Positions 47,405 to 57,562 of a stretch of 64,000 nt of DNA are shown here, piece after piece. Source of the DNA: Kuschelorhynchus macadamiae (taxonomy: Eukaryota; Arthropoda; Insecta; Coleoptera; Curculionidae); NCBI GenBank assembly GCA_030620095.1, contig JAUTXW010000059.1:248001-312000 (forward strand), in the 5' to 3' direction. A model generated the notes under the pieces. That model made no database searches. It worked only from the letters and a program-made list of their open reading frames with translations, and was not told where the DNA came from. Positions within the stretch are counted from its first letter, which is position 1. Each line of letters opens with the position of its first letter. Position numbers and translations under genes: made by a program.

Positions 47405-47429
47405 TTATTATTATTATTATTATTATTAT
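47405..47429. repeat. (ATT)n tail of LINE
   Basis: About eight ATT units that mark the 3' end of the plus-strand LINE. A minus-strand LINE ends only a few bases further on. Confidence 0.9.
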
Positions 47430-47536
47430 GACTTGTTGGCTCACAGTATTCATGTGGCTGTATTTTATACTGACGGGATTATACCATGACAGTACAAAAA
47501 ATAAAAATAAAAAAAAGGAAATGAAAAAAAAAACAA

Positions 47537-48354
47537 CTATTGTGTATTATGAAATGATCTAACGATGCTACATGTTTTCAAAATGACCGATTTTTGGATG
47601 TTCCTGTGAATGTCTGTATTAAGTCCTAATTGAGCCAAATGCGTTGTTGGGGTGAGACCTGTTACTGATATGACGAGAGGAACAATGATGACTTTTTCCT
47701 GTTTCCACAGACTTTTTACTTCCATTGCCAAGTCGGTGTATTTGGCGATCTTCTCACTGTATTTCGCTTGGATGTTCTCGTCGTTGGGGACAGACATGTC
47801 AATTAAATAAGTGATTTTCTCTTTTTTGGATTGAAAGGTGATATCGAGTCTGTTTGCGGGGATTGTTTTATTTGTGTGGATGTCAATGTCCAAGTAGAGC
47901 TCGTAGTCTTCGTTTTCAAGTATGGATGTTGGTGTATAATGGTAGTAAGGGTCTGTGTTCTCCGTTAGTTTGTATGTTGTGGCTAATGCTTGATGAACGA
48001 CCTTCGCGGCTGACCGATTATTTCTATCTGCTGGTGACATCTCCTACACCTCTCGTCTTCAATGGTTGTGTCCTTAATGATGTGCTTTCGGTAGTTTCTG
48101 GTTGCTATGACTTGGTCTTGGATGGCAAGCAGGAAGCCTTCTGTTTCGGGGAATAGCAGCCCTTCTTGTAACCACGTATATTTAAGCTTTTTATTTATAT
48201 GGTCTTGCTTTATGTTGTATTTGTGTCTTCCGTGAAGTGTTTTTTCAGACCAGGTGTTCATCTTTTCTAGTCGTGATTGGATGTGACTATGTGCGTCTGC
48301 TGCGTGGCTCCTTTGAGACAGATCGAGCGGTGTATAATTCTTGTCTGCCTTCAC
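47537..48354 (-). pseudogene. LINE C-terminal zinc knuckle and restriction-like endonuclease
   Basis: Two overlapping frames. The first (48354-47983) includes TWLQEGLLFPETEGFLLAIQ and DERCRRCHQQIEII, the start of the C-x2-C-x7-H-x4-C knuckle. The second (48040-47537) continues with ATTYKLTENTDPYYHY, then TIPANRLDITF (the 'RPDI' site with Pro changed to Leu), LIDMSVPNDENI (Asp) and EKIAKYTDLAMEV (Lys/Tyr). In R2- and R4-type elements these segments form the endonuclease that cleaves the target. A frame change of one base near 48010 breaks the knuckle region. The tail reads VPLVISVTGLTPTTH, a conserved block. Confidence 0.65.
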
Positions 48355-48437
48355 TATTGCCTTGTGGAGGTTAGTCTGTTTGTTGTGGAAGAATTTTCTG
48401 AGTTCGTAAATTTGTTTTTTATTTAGCGATTGTATAT

Positions 48438-49175
48438 CTATAATTCACCTCCCTCCTTCTTTTCTCTCGATGGTGAGTCTTCCTTGTATGCGTTGGGATG
48501 TAACTTCCTGTGTTTAGTGAATTCAGAGCGTATGAGAATGTGAATGTTTTCTATGTCTGTGTGTGACCATTTAATGATACCAAACGAATACGTAAGAATA
48601 GGTATGGCGAAGGTGTTAATAGGTTTCGTTAGATTTCTGGACTTCAGTTTTGTTTTTAGTAGCTTTGTGAGTCTGGTTCTAAATTCCGTCTTGAGCTCTG
48701 ATTTGATATGAGTGTGGTTAATTTTGGTGCTTTGATGGAAGCCTAGGTATCTGTATGTTTCTTCTTTGAGCATGTTATCTATAGTTCTATTGTCGATTGT
48801 TTCCCTCGTAGGGTGGTCTTTCCACTGTCCCTTGTTGATATGAAGTAGCTTGCATTTACTTATACCAAATTCCATGTTGATATTCAGGGTAAACGTTTCG
48901 GTGATTTTAAGGAGTTCCTTTGGCTGTGCTTTTGTGCTTGCATATAATTTTATGTCATCCATGTACAAGAGATGGTTTATTTTGTGTACGTAATTTTTTT
49001 GGTGTTTAATTTGGAATCCGAAGTTTGTGTTATTCAGTGTGTTTGAGAGTGGATTGAGACAGAGGTAGAACCACAAAGCGCTGAGTGAATCTGCCTGGAA
49101 TATCCTCGTCTGATGTAGATCTCTTCTGTTTCGATGTGCTCTTTTTGTGTTCTCAGGTTGATTTTAGTTTTCCAC
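48438..49175 (-). pseudogene. LINE reverse transcriptase, C-terminal half (R2/R4 type)
   Basis: At the upstream edge is 'YIRRG' and, after a one-base deletion at about 49110, 'QADSLSALWFYLCLNPLSN' (RT motif B, usually 'GIFQGDSLS'). Motif C is intact as LLYMDDIKLYA (about 48965). Next are NMEFGISKCK (motif D/E), 'YRYLGFHQS', and 'INTFAIPILTYSFGIIKW', the block that precedes the zinc knuckle in this group. The frame 49076-48438 is open over 212 codons, so decay is moderate. Together with 47537-48354 it forms one polyprotein fragment. Confidence 0.75.
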
Positions 49176-49281
49176 GTACTCATCTATGAACAGACTACAA
49201 AGGCTGAAGGCCTAAGTACTAGGTACCCTGGTCGCTTTAGGCAGAGAAAGTTTACTGATGCGGGGTTTAAACAATTACGGA

Positions 49282-50340
49282 TTAAGCGAAGAGGAAATGG
49301 CATTTGCTGGTAAGATTCCTTGGTCTTTGCAGTTGGATGGTGATGGGATGTGTATGGGTTAATGATCGTGTCTCCCTGGTAGGAATGACTAAAGAAAGTA
49401 TAATGGATAATAGGTCATCAGAACAGAGTCCGTGAAAATATCTGTCAAACAGTGATCGATCGCCCATGATTCGTCAATGTGCTAGTGATGCAATCTTCAT
49501 TGTGATGTTTGGATTATTAATCGGGCGATTAGCCGTTCTTTAGATAAAGTCAAGGATTAAAAGGGATTGATGTTCCACATATGTGCGAGCAATACTCAAG
49601 GCTGGGTCTGATTTGCGTACACAAGTTGGCATAAAAAAGCATTTTCGACCCCGGAAAAGAAAACCATTGATCTTGGGGGTTGCTGTGATAATTGACGTTA
49701 TGTGAATGTGCCATCGAAGATCTGCCTAAAAAGTGATACCAACTAGGCTAAAGGAATAGGCTTCATGCATTTGGTTATTCATTCGAATGACGTGGGTTTA
49801 GGAGATAATTTGTGAAATAGTAAACATGATTGTGGCGTTAAACTGGATAAAGTTCTTTGATCCCCAATTTACGATTATAATAATGTCATCGGTTAGAGAT
49901 AAAGTCATTACATTAAGCCTATCATAAATTTCAGGTTCGGGAAATTGTATATTGAAGTGGAGTGCACAATCCGCTGCATAGCTGTAAATAGGATTGCAGG
50001 TAAATGAAAGCACATCATTGATGTGCAGGAGGAATAGAGTAGGTACCAACACTGAACTCTGTGGAACAACAGGATTGATTTGGAGAAAATCTGATGAATG
50101 GCCGTCAACAACTACAGAAGTACTTTTGATTGAAAAGAAAACTGGCAATCCAAGTAGAAAGTTTGTTAAGAAGTGCGTGATTGCAGGCTTAATCAAATGC
50201 TTTGGATGTGTCGAGGATTCTAATTTGGGCTTCCTTGTGGAATTCGATAAACCAGTTACAAAGGGTTTCGAAGGTAAGAAGATCTGCTGTGGATATTTGA
50301 TGGCGAAAGCCGTGGATAAGTTTATATAATTTAAGGTAAT
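49282..50340 (-). pseudogene. Jockey reverse transcriptase and C-terminus
   Basis: In order on the minus strand: a degenerate 'LDTSKAFD' (motif A, about 50235-50205), then VVVDGHSSDFLQINPVVPQS (motif B; the usual GVPQG is VVPQS), then TLFLLHINDVLS and 'IYSYAADCALHF', where YADD has become YAAD. Catalysis is therefore lost. Past 49797 the expected LGV...DD block is recognisable only as fragments. 'RYFHGLCSDDLLSIIL' (about 49455-49405) matches the conserved Jockey 'RY-x-G-x-CS-x-EL-x-x-I' block. Stops are numerous. Confidence 0.65.
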
Positions 50341-50777
50341 TTAAATAATTGCCCAATGTCTTACTCATAATTTAGATCCCATTTTGGTAACCGGCGGTAC
50401 ATGAATAGAATTCTAGATTGTAGGAAAAATACCCTTGCTATAGTATTTCGGCAAATTGTTTGCAAAAAGTTTAGCTTTTACTATAAATGTGCAGACGATT
50501 TTATCACCAGAAGTTAGGGGTTTGAGAGGAGTTCTTACGGAAATTTCGATTAATATTTGTTCTTTTCTGAAGCAGGGTTCTTAAGGAAATTGTTATGAGT
50601 ACGGCTTTTCTCTAGTCTGGCATTATCGCAGGAGTTTGAAAATGAAGATTCATTTTTGGGAGGTTTTGAAGTCTTAATAGAATGTGGTATAAAGGTTTCT
50701 ATACTTTATTGAGTTACATAGAGACATACGAGATTTGTGAACAAATTTCGGAAGGATATCTGGCAGAGAAACAAACA

Positions 50778-51085
50778 TCATTCCAAGGGAAGGAAGAGTA
50801 GAAACCCAAACCCATCCCAATCAGGGGAACTATAGTACCAAATAGTACGAGATCGCATGAATTCTACACTTTCCTGTTTTATGGGACAGAAAACAATTAG
50901 GCCGTGGTCAGAGGAACCGAAAGGAGCGGAAGTGGAAGGCCGACAAAGATCTAGGTGAACGGTGAGAAAAAGGTACAACGGATTTTGACTCATATCACGG
51001 GCTTGAAAACGTCAGTAAAGGCTTCACCAGTCATTAGAATGTAGATGTGGGGTGGTAGCTTCTCTAACGAGGGAAAAAACCTTTC
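50778..51085 (-). pseudogene. Jockey endonuclease C-terminal part
   Basis: The minus frame 50993-50778 reads LYLFLTVHLDLCRPSTSAPF then GSSDHGLI, the terminal 'LDL-LT...LGSSDH-x-LI' motif of Jockey endonucleases with the catalytic Asp-His. It is followed by 'RTIWYYSSPDWDGF', the usual 'R-x-x-W-x-Y-x-x-ADWD' linker to the RT. The upstream piece to 51085 is recognisable but broken by stops. Confidence 0.65.
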
Positions 51086-51090
51086 AATCA

Positions 51091-53100
51091 CCTTCTTTTT
51101 TAATCAAAAAAATAAAAAGTAAAATTAAATAGATACAAATTATCGCCTCAAGACCACCCGTTCATAATCAAAGCCCAGCATCTGTGCCCACCAGTCATCA
51201 TCAGACATCTGAAATCTGAAAACTTAAGTAACAAGGCAAATTATTAACTGGTTAGTATTCATATTTCAAATGGTCTTTTCTAACAACTTCTTTAATTTTA
51301 TACTGCTCATGTTGTATTTGGTGGTGATACTCGCGATCATATTTCGAAAAGTATGAATCCGTTTTGCCGTTAAGATCTACGGGGTTACTTTTTAATAATT
51401 AATTATTTTTGGGACACCCTGTATTTAAAGTAACATTAATGAATTTTTTAATATGATACCGCAATAAGTCATCGAAATATTTATATTTTTATCTTGAACA
51501 ACATGGCGTTCTACTCCTGCATTACGATTTTTTTAAGCAAACATTACTAAAAACAATCGCGGAATAAAAAGACGAATACATACCTACATGCATACATAAG
51601 TATTAAACATATTATCTTCCTTTGCATGCGCACTAAGGTAAAAAGAAAAGCCAGTCGCACGGTCACTTTGATGAAGAATTAGGTTTAAGATAACATATTT
51701 AAAACAAAAACACCTAAATCCAAAAAAAATATTAACGAACCTAGTTTTTCCGGTAATTTTAGACATTTTAGGTTAGGTAAACAAATTATTGTCATTTTTC
51801 GCTGACGTCAACACGTAAGACCATATTTTCTTAGCGCTCAAACAGGATGCTGCAAAAACTTGAACATAAAGGTCTTAGCTAATGCTGCGAAATAGTATAC
51901 CACATTTGTTTGATAAGGGATACGTCTTTAAATGCATTGAATTTATGTTATGGTAAAAGTGAGGTTAGAACACAAAGTTGATATAAGTTGTGACTACAAC
52001 ATAAAATTAAAACATGAAAGTTTTTGTATTCAATTGTCGAATCAAAGTAACGATAATTTTTTAACAGGATCCAAAAGAAAATGTTTAACAAACATTCTAT
52101 TCTGTCTAACAGGAACACCATATTGAAACAGCATATTATGGAAATAAGCTTCACATCAACCCAAATTAAGCGTGAATGTAAATTGCAAAAAATGTAAATG
52201 TCTTTGGAAGAATCTTTTAAATATTCAGCATTGATTTTCCATGTTATTTAAAATTTCTTTTAATTGTCTTTGCTTAGTTAATTCAAACCATAATCTAATA
52301 TTACGCTTACCGAGTGCTTTATCTTTAGTTTCTCTAGTTAAAACTCATAAAAAGGTCAGAGGTTTAACGCAGGGTGACTAAACACGCCCTTTAAGAGTCG
52401 TTTCTCAACGTGCGGGGTTGAACGTCTATTTTAAACAGCTTCATTTAACTTTACTTCATGTGTTTTATTGCTTTAGGTGTGTCAAGTCTAGTGTGTAACG
52501 CCCCCGTTTGTGTCTGAATTAGAGGACTTGGAATTAGAGGTTTGAAAGATAAGCTGCATTCGTGCAATTCATCGGGTAATAAAAGCAGCAGAGAATGGAA
52601 AATGTATAATAAGGGAAGTTATGAGAAAGATAATAAATCCTTGTACATTATATTTTAAGATTACGGTGCTCGCATTCCTCAATCAGCTATGCGGATTACT
52701 CATAATACGAAAAGCTATTGCAGAAAATAAAAAAAAGTAATCGATAGAAAAGTTTGGGTTGATCTTAATAAGTTTACGAGAAATCGATAAAAAACTGTTA
52801 GTTTAATAAAAGTTTGTCAACAAATTAAAGGATTCTTATAAAAATGTCTGTTTACTGAAGAAAGTATAATAATTTTAATATAGCAGGTTTCGGTTCTAGC
52901 GATTTGAACATGACGACATACGTGTAAAAAGTATAACGTCATACACCTATTTTTTAAATGCACACACCGAATATTTTTTTATTTTTTGCCCAGTGGAACA
53001 TTCTAAAAACATGTGCTATACCTAAATTTTATTTAACTCGTTTTCGAGAAAATGGCGTATCAGAATGTTCATTGGGAACTAATCACAGCCCTCTTTGATC
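51091..53100. other. No gene seen
   Basis: AT-rich. 'tttgggacaccctgta' at 51409-51424 looks like one end of a mariner-type MITE, without a partner. Frames at 51584-51766 and 51948-52154 (-) have no domain. Confidence 0.4.
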
Positions 53101-53106
53101 GAAACG

Positions 53107-53325
53107 ACTAAACTTAGAATGAAAAGACATGCACTTTCCTATTTTAACTTTTTAAAATCTATTGTATGACAGCAACGGAATGTCAAAATTCGACACTTTC
53201 ATTTAAACCGAAAGTGGACATCACTGCGGCAATTTGACACTTCGGGCTAAATAAGAAAATGTCATCAAATAGAATATAAAAAGTTAAGATGGAAAGGTAT
53301 AAGTCGTTTTGTTTAAAGTTTAAGG
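53107..53325. mobile_element. Fold-back MITE, about 220 bp
   Basis: The left half 'gacatgcactttcctatttt', 'aactttttaaaatctatt', 'tatgaca' is the inverse of the right half 'tgtcatcaaatagaatataa', 'aaagttaagatggaaagg'. Pairing continues inward (GTCAAAATTCGACACTTTC against GAAAGTGGACATC...) and outward (TAAACTT...). The whole forms one long imperfect hairpin. No target duplication could be defined. Confidence 0.7.
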
Positions 53326-53329
53326 TTTT

Positions 53330-54500
53330 GGCCGATAAAGGGCATCAGGTGGCCCAAAATGAACAGTGCCAATTTCTGGAAAATAATTGACTCTTGGTAT
53401 AGGATAAGTAACAGGTTTTGTGTTTAGAATGTTTTACTAAATATACGGGGAGCCGTGTTAAAAAAATGTGTGTAGGACTGTAGGTAGTGGCTTCAGTCAA
53501 ATTAGTGTTGTTCAGACTTAAAGTTCTTTAAAATTTAACATAAAAAATGTGAGAAATGACGGATGACCTCGAATTAATGTATGTGACATTATTGGTCCTA
53601 ACGAAATGTATTTTTTGCACAAATCAACAGGGTTCCCTGGAAATCCGTCATAAAAGACCCTTTGTCTTGGATATTTTCAATTTTCAAATATATTAGTTCT
53701 TCGCATCTACAAGCTCCTCAACTCGCCATGATCAAAGTTACTTTCGTCAGTAAATACTCAATATCAGGTGCACTTATTCTATTTAAAATTTGGGACTTTT
53801 TAGGTTTGCAGCTTTGGGATTTGATTTTTAAAAAACGTACTAGTTTGTAAATGTCGATTTTTTTCCGTGGAAAAAGAAAAATGAGATGATTGCTAGATTG
53901 AAACATTGTAGTCGAAATTTCATCCTCTATATGAGTTTATATTGTTAATCGACCTTATAATCTACTGAAGCTTTTATATTCTTGGAGAAATAAAATACTT
54001 GTTAAGTTTGGAATAGGTAAAAGTCTATGTCATTGATTATTTCAATAACTCAGAATCGATAGTTGTTTTCCAAATTCTTCTAATTCGGTTAACGTTAAGC
54101 TAATTGAACGTTTTCAAGTTTTCTTATTCGCTTAGCAATATTCATTTAATGCATTTTTAAAAATAAAAACAATTTACCCTATAGTGTAAAGCTCAGATTT
54201 TGCACAATGTTTTAAATTGTATATAATAAAATTTAGTTTTTTTCTTGTAGGAGTATTTGACTTTTTTTCTAAAAAATAAAAAAAATATATGAAGCATTGG
54301 TTTATGTGAATAAAACGTTGCTAATACTTTTACTACGATGCCATCTCTAAGTGTATACATATATTTTTTTAAAAGTAAGCAGAAGCATTTGATACAAATT
54401 TATTAGTATATAGTATAGGTGAATCCATGCAAACAGAATTGCCTTCTCAATGTCTAAACTATAGACAAAATATTTTGCTAACAAATTGTACATAACATAG
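53330..54500. other. No gene seen
   Basis: AT-rich. A minus-strand phrase like 'VFTDESNFD' near 53745 suggested a transposase but the context does not support it. Nothing else recognised. Confidence 0.35.
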
Positions 54501-54506
54501 TTTTTT

Positions 54507-55200
54507 CTTTTTAATTCCCTCATCAGAGGGGTGCAATCGTGAAAAAATCATCCTCTCAGGTTGCTACAGTTCTTCACATTTTTGGGTCCCTAGATTCCAA
54601 AAAAACATGTTTTCTGAATTCCATCCGTCTGTATGTCTGTTAGTGGCATAGCTAAAAAACTACTTACTCGATTCACTTCAAATTTTGGTCAAGAATTGAG
54701 GTTCATACAGGGTCTGCATGGTAACATGTAGGTGGAAATCCAATATGGTCTAGTAAAACGTAAAAAAATTATAACCAAAATACTGATTATAGTGTGACAT
54801 AAAAATGAACTGGTAAAATTTTTATACGAATCCTAGATGCCGAAACAAAATGCGGGCCTGATACCATTTTTAATGAATCGAGTCTAAATCACAAGAATTA
54901 AATATTATATAGAGATGAGCTGGTAACATTCTGCTACGAAATTAAGATCGCGGAACAAAATGGCGGCCAAAAAAATATTTAAAACATCAGAGTAAAGAAA
55001 CGTCTTATTGAATAGACTTCAAGTTTTACTTAAAAATTAGATGTGTTATAGAGATAAACTAATATAATTTTGCTATGAATTTAGAATGGCGAAACAAAAT
55101 AAGAGTCCTAGTAAAATTTAAAAATATCAGTGTTAACAAACTGTTAAAAAGCAAGTCTTACATAGGTAGAAACTGGTAAAATATTGAAACGCGGAGCAAA
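54507..55200 (-). repeat. Modular GCCGCCATTTTG repeat, copy g (reverse)
   Basis: Inverted 3' signature at 54510-54560 (AATTCCCTCATCAGAGG, 'atcgtgaaaaaatcatcctc'), the block 'ttttgggtccctagattcca', and three inverted modules; AAAATGGCGGCCAAA at 54957 is the best core. It is followed at 55205-55250 by a forward-oriented 5' signature ('gtcggtaaatttcttttacc'), so two copies once stood back to back or the 5' end was inverted. Confidence 0.7.
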
Positions 55201-55204
55201 AATA

Positions 55205-55260
55205 TAAAAGTCGGTAAATTTCTTTTACCCGGAACTTCTTTCGATATATGCTTTTTTAGG
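55205..55260 (+). repeat. Isolated 5' signature of the modular repeat
   Basis: AGTCGGTAAATTTCTTTTACC then CGGAACTTCTTTCGATAT matches the 5' end of copies a and d, in plus orientation. No module follows. Confidence 0.55.
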
Positions 55261-55773
55261 GGATCTTATGTATTCTATTAACTTAATTTTTAGCAATTAG
55301 AGTTTTGCATACAACAATGTAATAAAAATTATGTAATAACATGTAAAATTTGTAAGAAACACCCAGTTCTATGTGACTGAATATAATTTTGTTGTTACCC
55401 CTTATTATCGTATGTATTCTGACTTATATTTTGGAAGTCTTTTTTCCAGGAAAAAATACCTACTTGAAAATTTGTCAAACCCGATTGTCACTCATAAATT
55501 CTTTCCAAAAACAAAAATATGTCTGTAACTTTACTTTTATGTGGAACTCCACTCTTACTTTATTCTACCACACACACAGGTAACACAGTTTAAAAGTTAT
55601 TTGTTGTTATATAAATTGCATCTAATAAATTTCTCTTCTTTTTTAAATAAAAAAAATACCTCACAGTATGCGAATTTACAAGTATTTCGTCGGGAAAACA
55701 GGCAAAGCCTTTTTAATAAAAATTTAAGAAAAAAGTATACCCCAAACTGGTAAGTGGTTTTTTAGACTGTTTT

Positions 55774-55775
<2 letters not shown>
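55261..55775. other. No gene seen
   Basis: AT-rich; overlapping frames at 55389-55753 (+) show no domain. Confidence 0.4.

Positions 55776-55854
<79 letters not shown>
55776..55854. repeat. (TA)n microsatellite
   Basis: About 38 TA units with one interruption near 55816. It is inserted next to a modular-repeat fragment. Confidence 0.95.
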
Positions 55855-55858
<4 letters not shown>

Positions 55859-56021
55859 GCCATTTTGTTTTACTAAATTAGAGATTTACCAATTCAACCC
55901 CATGCAGAAAATTTGAACTGTATTAGATAGTTTATCCCGAACAGACTAATGAGCACTCTACCAATGGAAATCGGAAAACATGGTTTCGGCATATTGCAAT
56001 CCTAAAATATGTACATCTCTA
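55855..56021 (+). repeat. Modular repeat, copy h (fragment)
   Basis: One module core (ACGCCATTTTGTTTTAC, 55857) plus parts of the 3' block ('aacatggtttcggcatattg', 'caatcctaaaata'). It is cut by the Penelope-like insertion, whose left target duplication is 56009-56021. Confidence 0.6.
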
Positions 56022-56283
56022 TAACAAACATAGAAAAAGACTCCAAGTCTCGGTCTCATTAAATTATAATTTTACAATTCACAACAAACATGACACGTGT
56101 TTCGCCCTTTCGAGCATCATCAGACCTACAAACGACAGAGAGAACCTTAGTAAATAATCACACTCACAAATCCTAAAACAATAACTTACAAATAGAATAA
56201 AACACACTAAAGCACAACAAAACAAACAACTACTTATACATATTTGATGGACATTAAAATGAGGTTAAGTCTCACGTGAATAA
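56022..56283 (+). repeat. Pseudo-LTR, left (inverted partner of 57563-57822)
   Basis: It begins TAACAAACATAGAAAAAGAC and ends at GAATAAAC. Its inverse is found at the right side with only a few mismatches over about 260 bp. Confidence 0.9.
56091..56127 (-). ncRNA. Hammerhead ribozyme candidate in left pseudo-LTR
   Basis: On the minus strand CTGATGA (56123-56117), T, stem II GCTC-GAAA-GGGC, GAAA, palindromic stem III ACACGTGT and cleavage-site C (56092). Stem I is weak. The sequence is identical to the right copy at 57716-57754. Confidence 0.65.
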
Positions 56284-56324
56284 ACAAAATAAAATATTAA
56301 AAAAAGCATTAAAAAAGATTCATG

Positions 56325-56398
56325 TCTCTAAACGGGATCGAACCCAGACCACCCTAGTGAGACGCCGAAGCAACCACCCACAGACCACTGGACTAGCC
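56325..56398 (-). other. tRNA-like segment (A and B boxes) in Penelope-like 3' region
   Basis: On the minus strand GGCTAGTCCAGTGG (56398-56385) matches an A box, and GGGTTCGATCCC (56345-56334) is a perfect B box about 40 bp further, the normal tRNA spacing. Pairing in the T arm is only partial and an acceptor stem is not convincing, so this is not a working tRNA. It may be an internal RNA polymerase III promoter or a captured tRNA/SINE. Confidence 0.5.
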
Positions 56399-56466
56399 GA
56401 AGAAAAGAACCAAAAACTCTCACTCTATGAATTAGTGAATGAAATGAAGGTTGCCTACAATTATTA

Positions 56467-56860
56467 TTACATTAAATTGTTAAATATTAGGGTTGGTTCA
56501 AAATTAAAAACATCATTAACGCAAGTGAGAATGGGACTTTTTATAGCTTTGGTTTTTTCCATTTTTTCTAGAAGGTCAAGCTTTTTCCCCTTCGGACATT
56601 CATGTAAAACATCGTCAGAAATGGAAAATTCATGACCTGACTCCAACAAATGATTGGCAAAAGCTGAAACAGTCTCAGTTACATCCGTATTTCTGAATTT
56701 GTTGACAAGGCTTAAATGTTCTCTCACCCTAGTGGAAATTTTTCGACCTGTTTGTCCCACATAGGTCGTGGAACATTCGCTACAATTTAGTGCATAAACC
56801 CCAGATCTGGACAATTTATCGGTTGTGTCCTTTGTCCTTACTAAATGTCTCTTGAGAGTA
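56467..56860 (-). pseudogene. GIY-YIG endonuclease domain of Penelope-like element
   Basis: The frame 56814-56467 reads SRSGVYALNCSECSTTYVGQ, then TGRKISTRVREHLS. GVY...YVGQT is the GIY-YIG motif with the spaced Cys pair typical of Penelope-type nucleases, and R-x3-R-x2-EH is the second catalytic block. Then ANHLLESGHEF and 'FEPTLIFNNLM-stop' complete the domain. The linker up to 56860 (KNVNI...TLKRHLVRTKDTTDKL) is in the same phase but is broken from the reverse transcriptase by a stop and a frame change near 56880. The domain itself looks intact. Confidence 0.85.
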
Positions 56861-56908
56861 TTTACTGTTTTGAGCTAAATATTGACATTTTTAATATTTT
56901 TAAAAAAT

Positions 56909-57560
56909 TTAGCTAATTGGAGAGAAATACTTCCGAAAAAAGTAATGCACTTGTCTGACAGAATAGGACATTTTGTACTTGTTTATAAATTTGTAATATA
57001 ATTTGGTGATAGACTCCAAAGGAAAATCGTTATTCATAGCAATCTGCATTATAATATCACGCTCCTCATTAAACGCTTCCCTTGACAATGGTAAATTATA
57101 CAACCGATAGAAAAAGGAGTTGAACGTGGCGAATTTATGTGTGTAAGGAGAGTTTGAAGCATACTGAATAACATTATCCGTTGACGATGTTTTCCGGTAA
57201 ACCTCAAAATCTATCCTACTGTGTTTCCGCGATAGTAAAAGCTCAAGAAACGGTAGTTTTCCTTCATCTTCCATTTCCAATGTAAACTCAATTTTAGGAT
57301 GCAAGGAGTTAACGAATTGTAAAAACTCTTCCAACTGATTTATATGGCCATTCCACACAATGCAAATATCATCCACGTATCTTTTATATGCTGTTAGGAA
57401 GGAGGCAAAATAACTGTTCATTATCCTGTTTTCCTAATTGTTCATGAAAACCTCACTCAGAAATGGCGACAAACAAGAACCCATAGCCAGCCCAGACCTT
57501 TGCCTATATAACTGACCATTAAATTTGAAAAAATTTTGGTCTAAAACTAAGGTAAGTTTA
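56909..57560 (-). pseudogene. Penelope-like reverse transcriptase, 5'-truncated
   Basis: It begins next to the pseudo-LTR at motif B: 'QNFFKFNGQLYRQRSGLAMG', then SCLSPFLSEVFMNN and a stop (about 57437). The open frame 57421-56909 continues 'RYVDDICIVWNG' (motif C with both catalytic Asp), FVNSLHPKIEFTLEMEDEGK, LPFLELLLSR and the thumb region. Motif A and everything before it are gone, so the copy cannot polymerise. 5' truncation is the normal result of incomplete reverse transcription. Confidence 0.85.
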
Positions 57561-57562
57561 TT

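Larger units (their letters stand above)
44307..47429 (+). mobile_element. CR1/L2-like LINE with (ATT)n tail
   Basis: A non-LTR retrotransposon remnant in plus orientation: an ORF1 end (44314-44516), an endonuclease (45075-45675), a reverse transcriptase (45770-46800) and a polymerase C-terminus (46975-47249). It closes with AATAAA (47392-47397) and an ATT repeat (47405-47429). The 5' side begins abruptly against Tc1 copy B. Part of the RT between motif A and the C-terminus is deleted. The clade is inferred from the endonuclease/RT style and the short-repeat tail; Jockey-related groups remain possible. Confidence 0.75.
47436..49180 (-). mobile_element. R2/R4-type (restriction-like endonuclease) LINE, 5'-truncated
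   Basis: Minus-strand non-LTR element. It begins within the reverse transcriptase (49175) and passes through the thumb (to 48438), a Cys/His zinc knuckle (about 48060), and a PD-(D/E)XK-like domain to 47537. The poly-T/A-rich 3' UTR ends near 47436, seven bases from the ATT tail of the plus-strand LINE, so the two are arranged tail to tail. The 5' border at about 49180 abuts the 3' part of a Jockey element on the same strand. Confidence 0.7.
49185..51090 (-). mobile_element. Jockey-type LINE remnant
   Basis: Minus-strand element with the endonuclease end at 51085-50780, RT at about 50340-49700 and C-terminal region to 49190. It is truncated at the 5' side near 51090. The C-terminal side stops where the R2/R4-type LINE begins. 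All segments carry stops. Confidence 0.65.

Noticed and set aside
51409..51424. GGGACACCCTGTA as one terminal repeat of a mariner-type MITE
   Set aside because: No inverted partner found within a plausible distance, so not listed as an element.
53718..53906. Minus-strand VFTDES-like phrase as a transposase remnant
   Set aside because: No second or third catalytic motif and no supporting flanking residues; composition fits chance.
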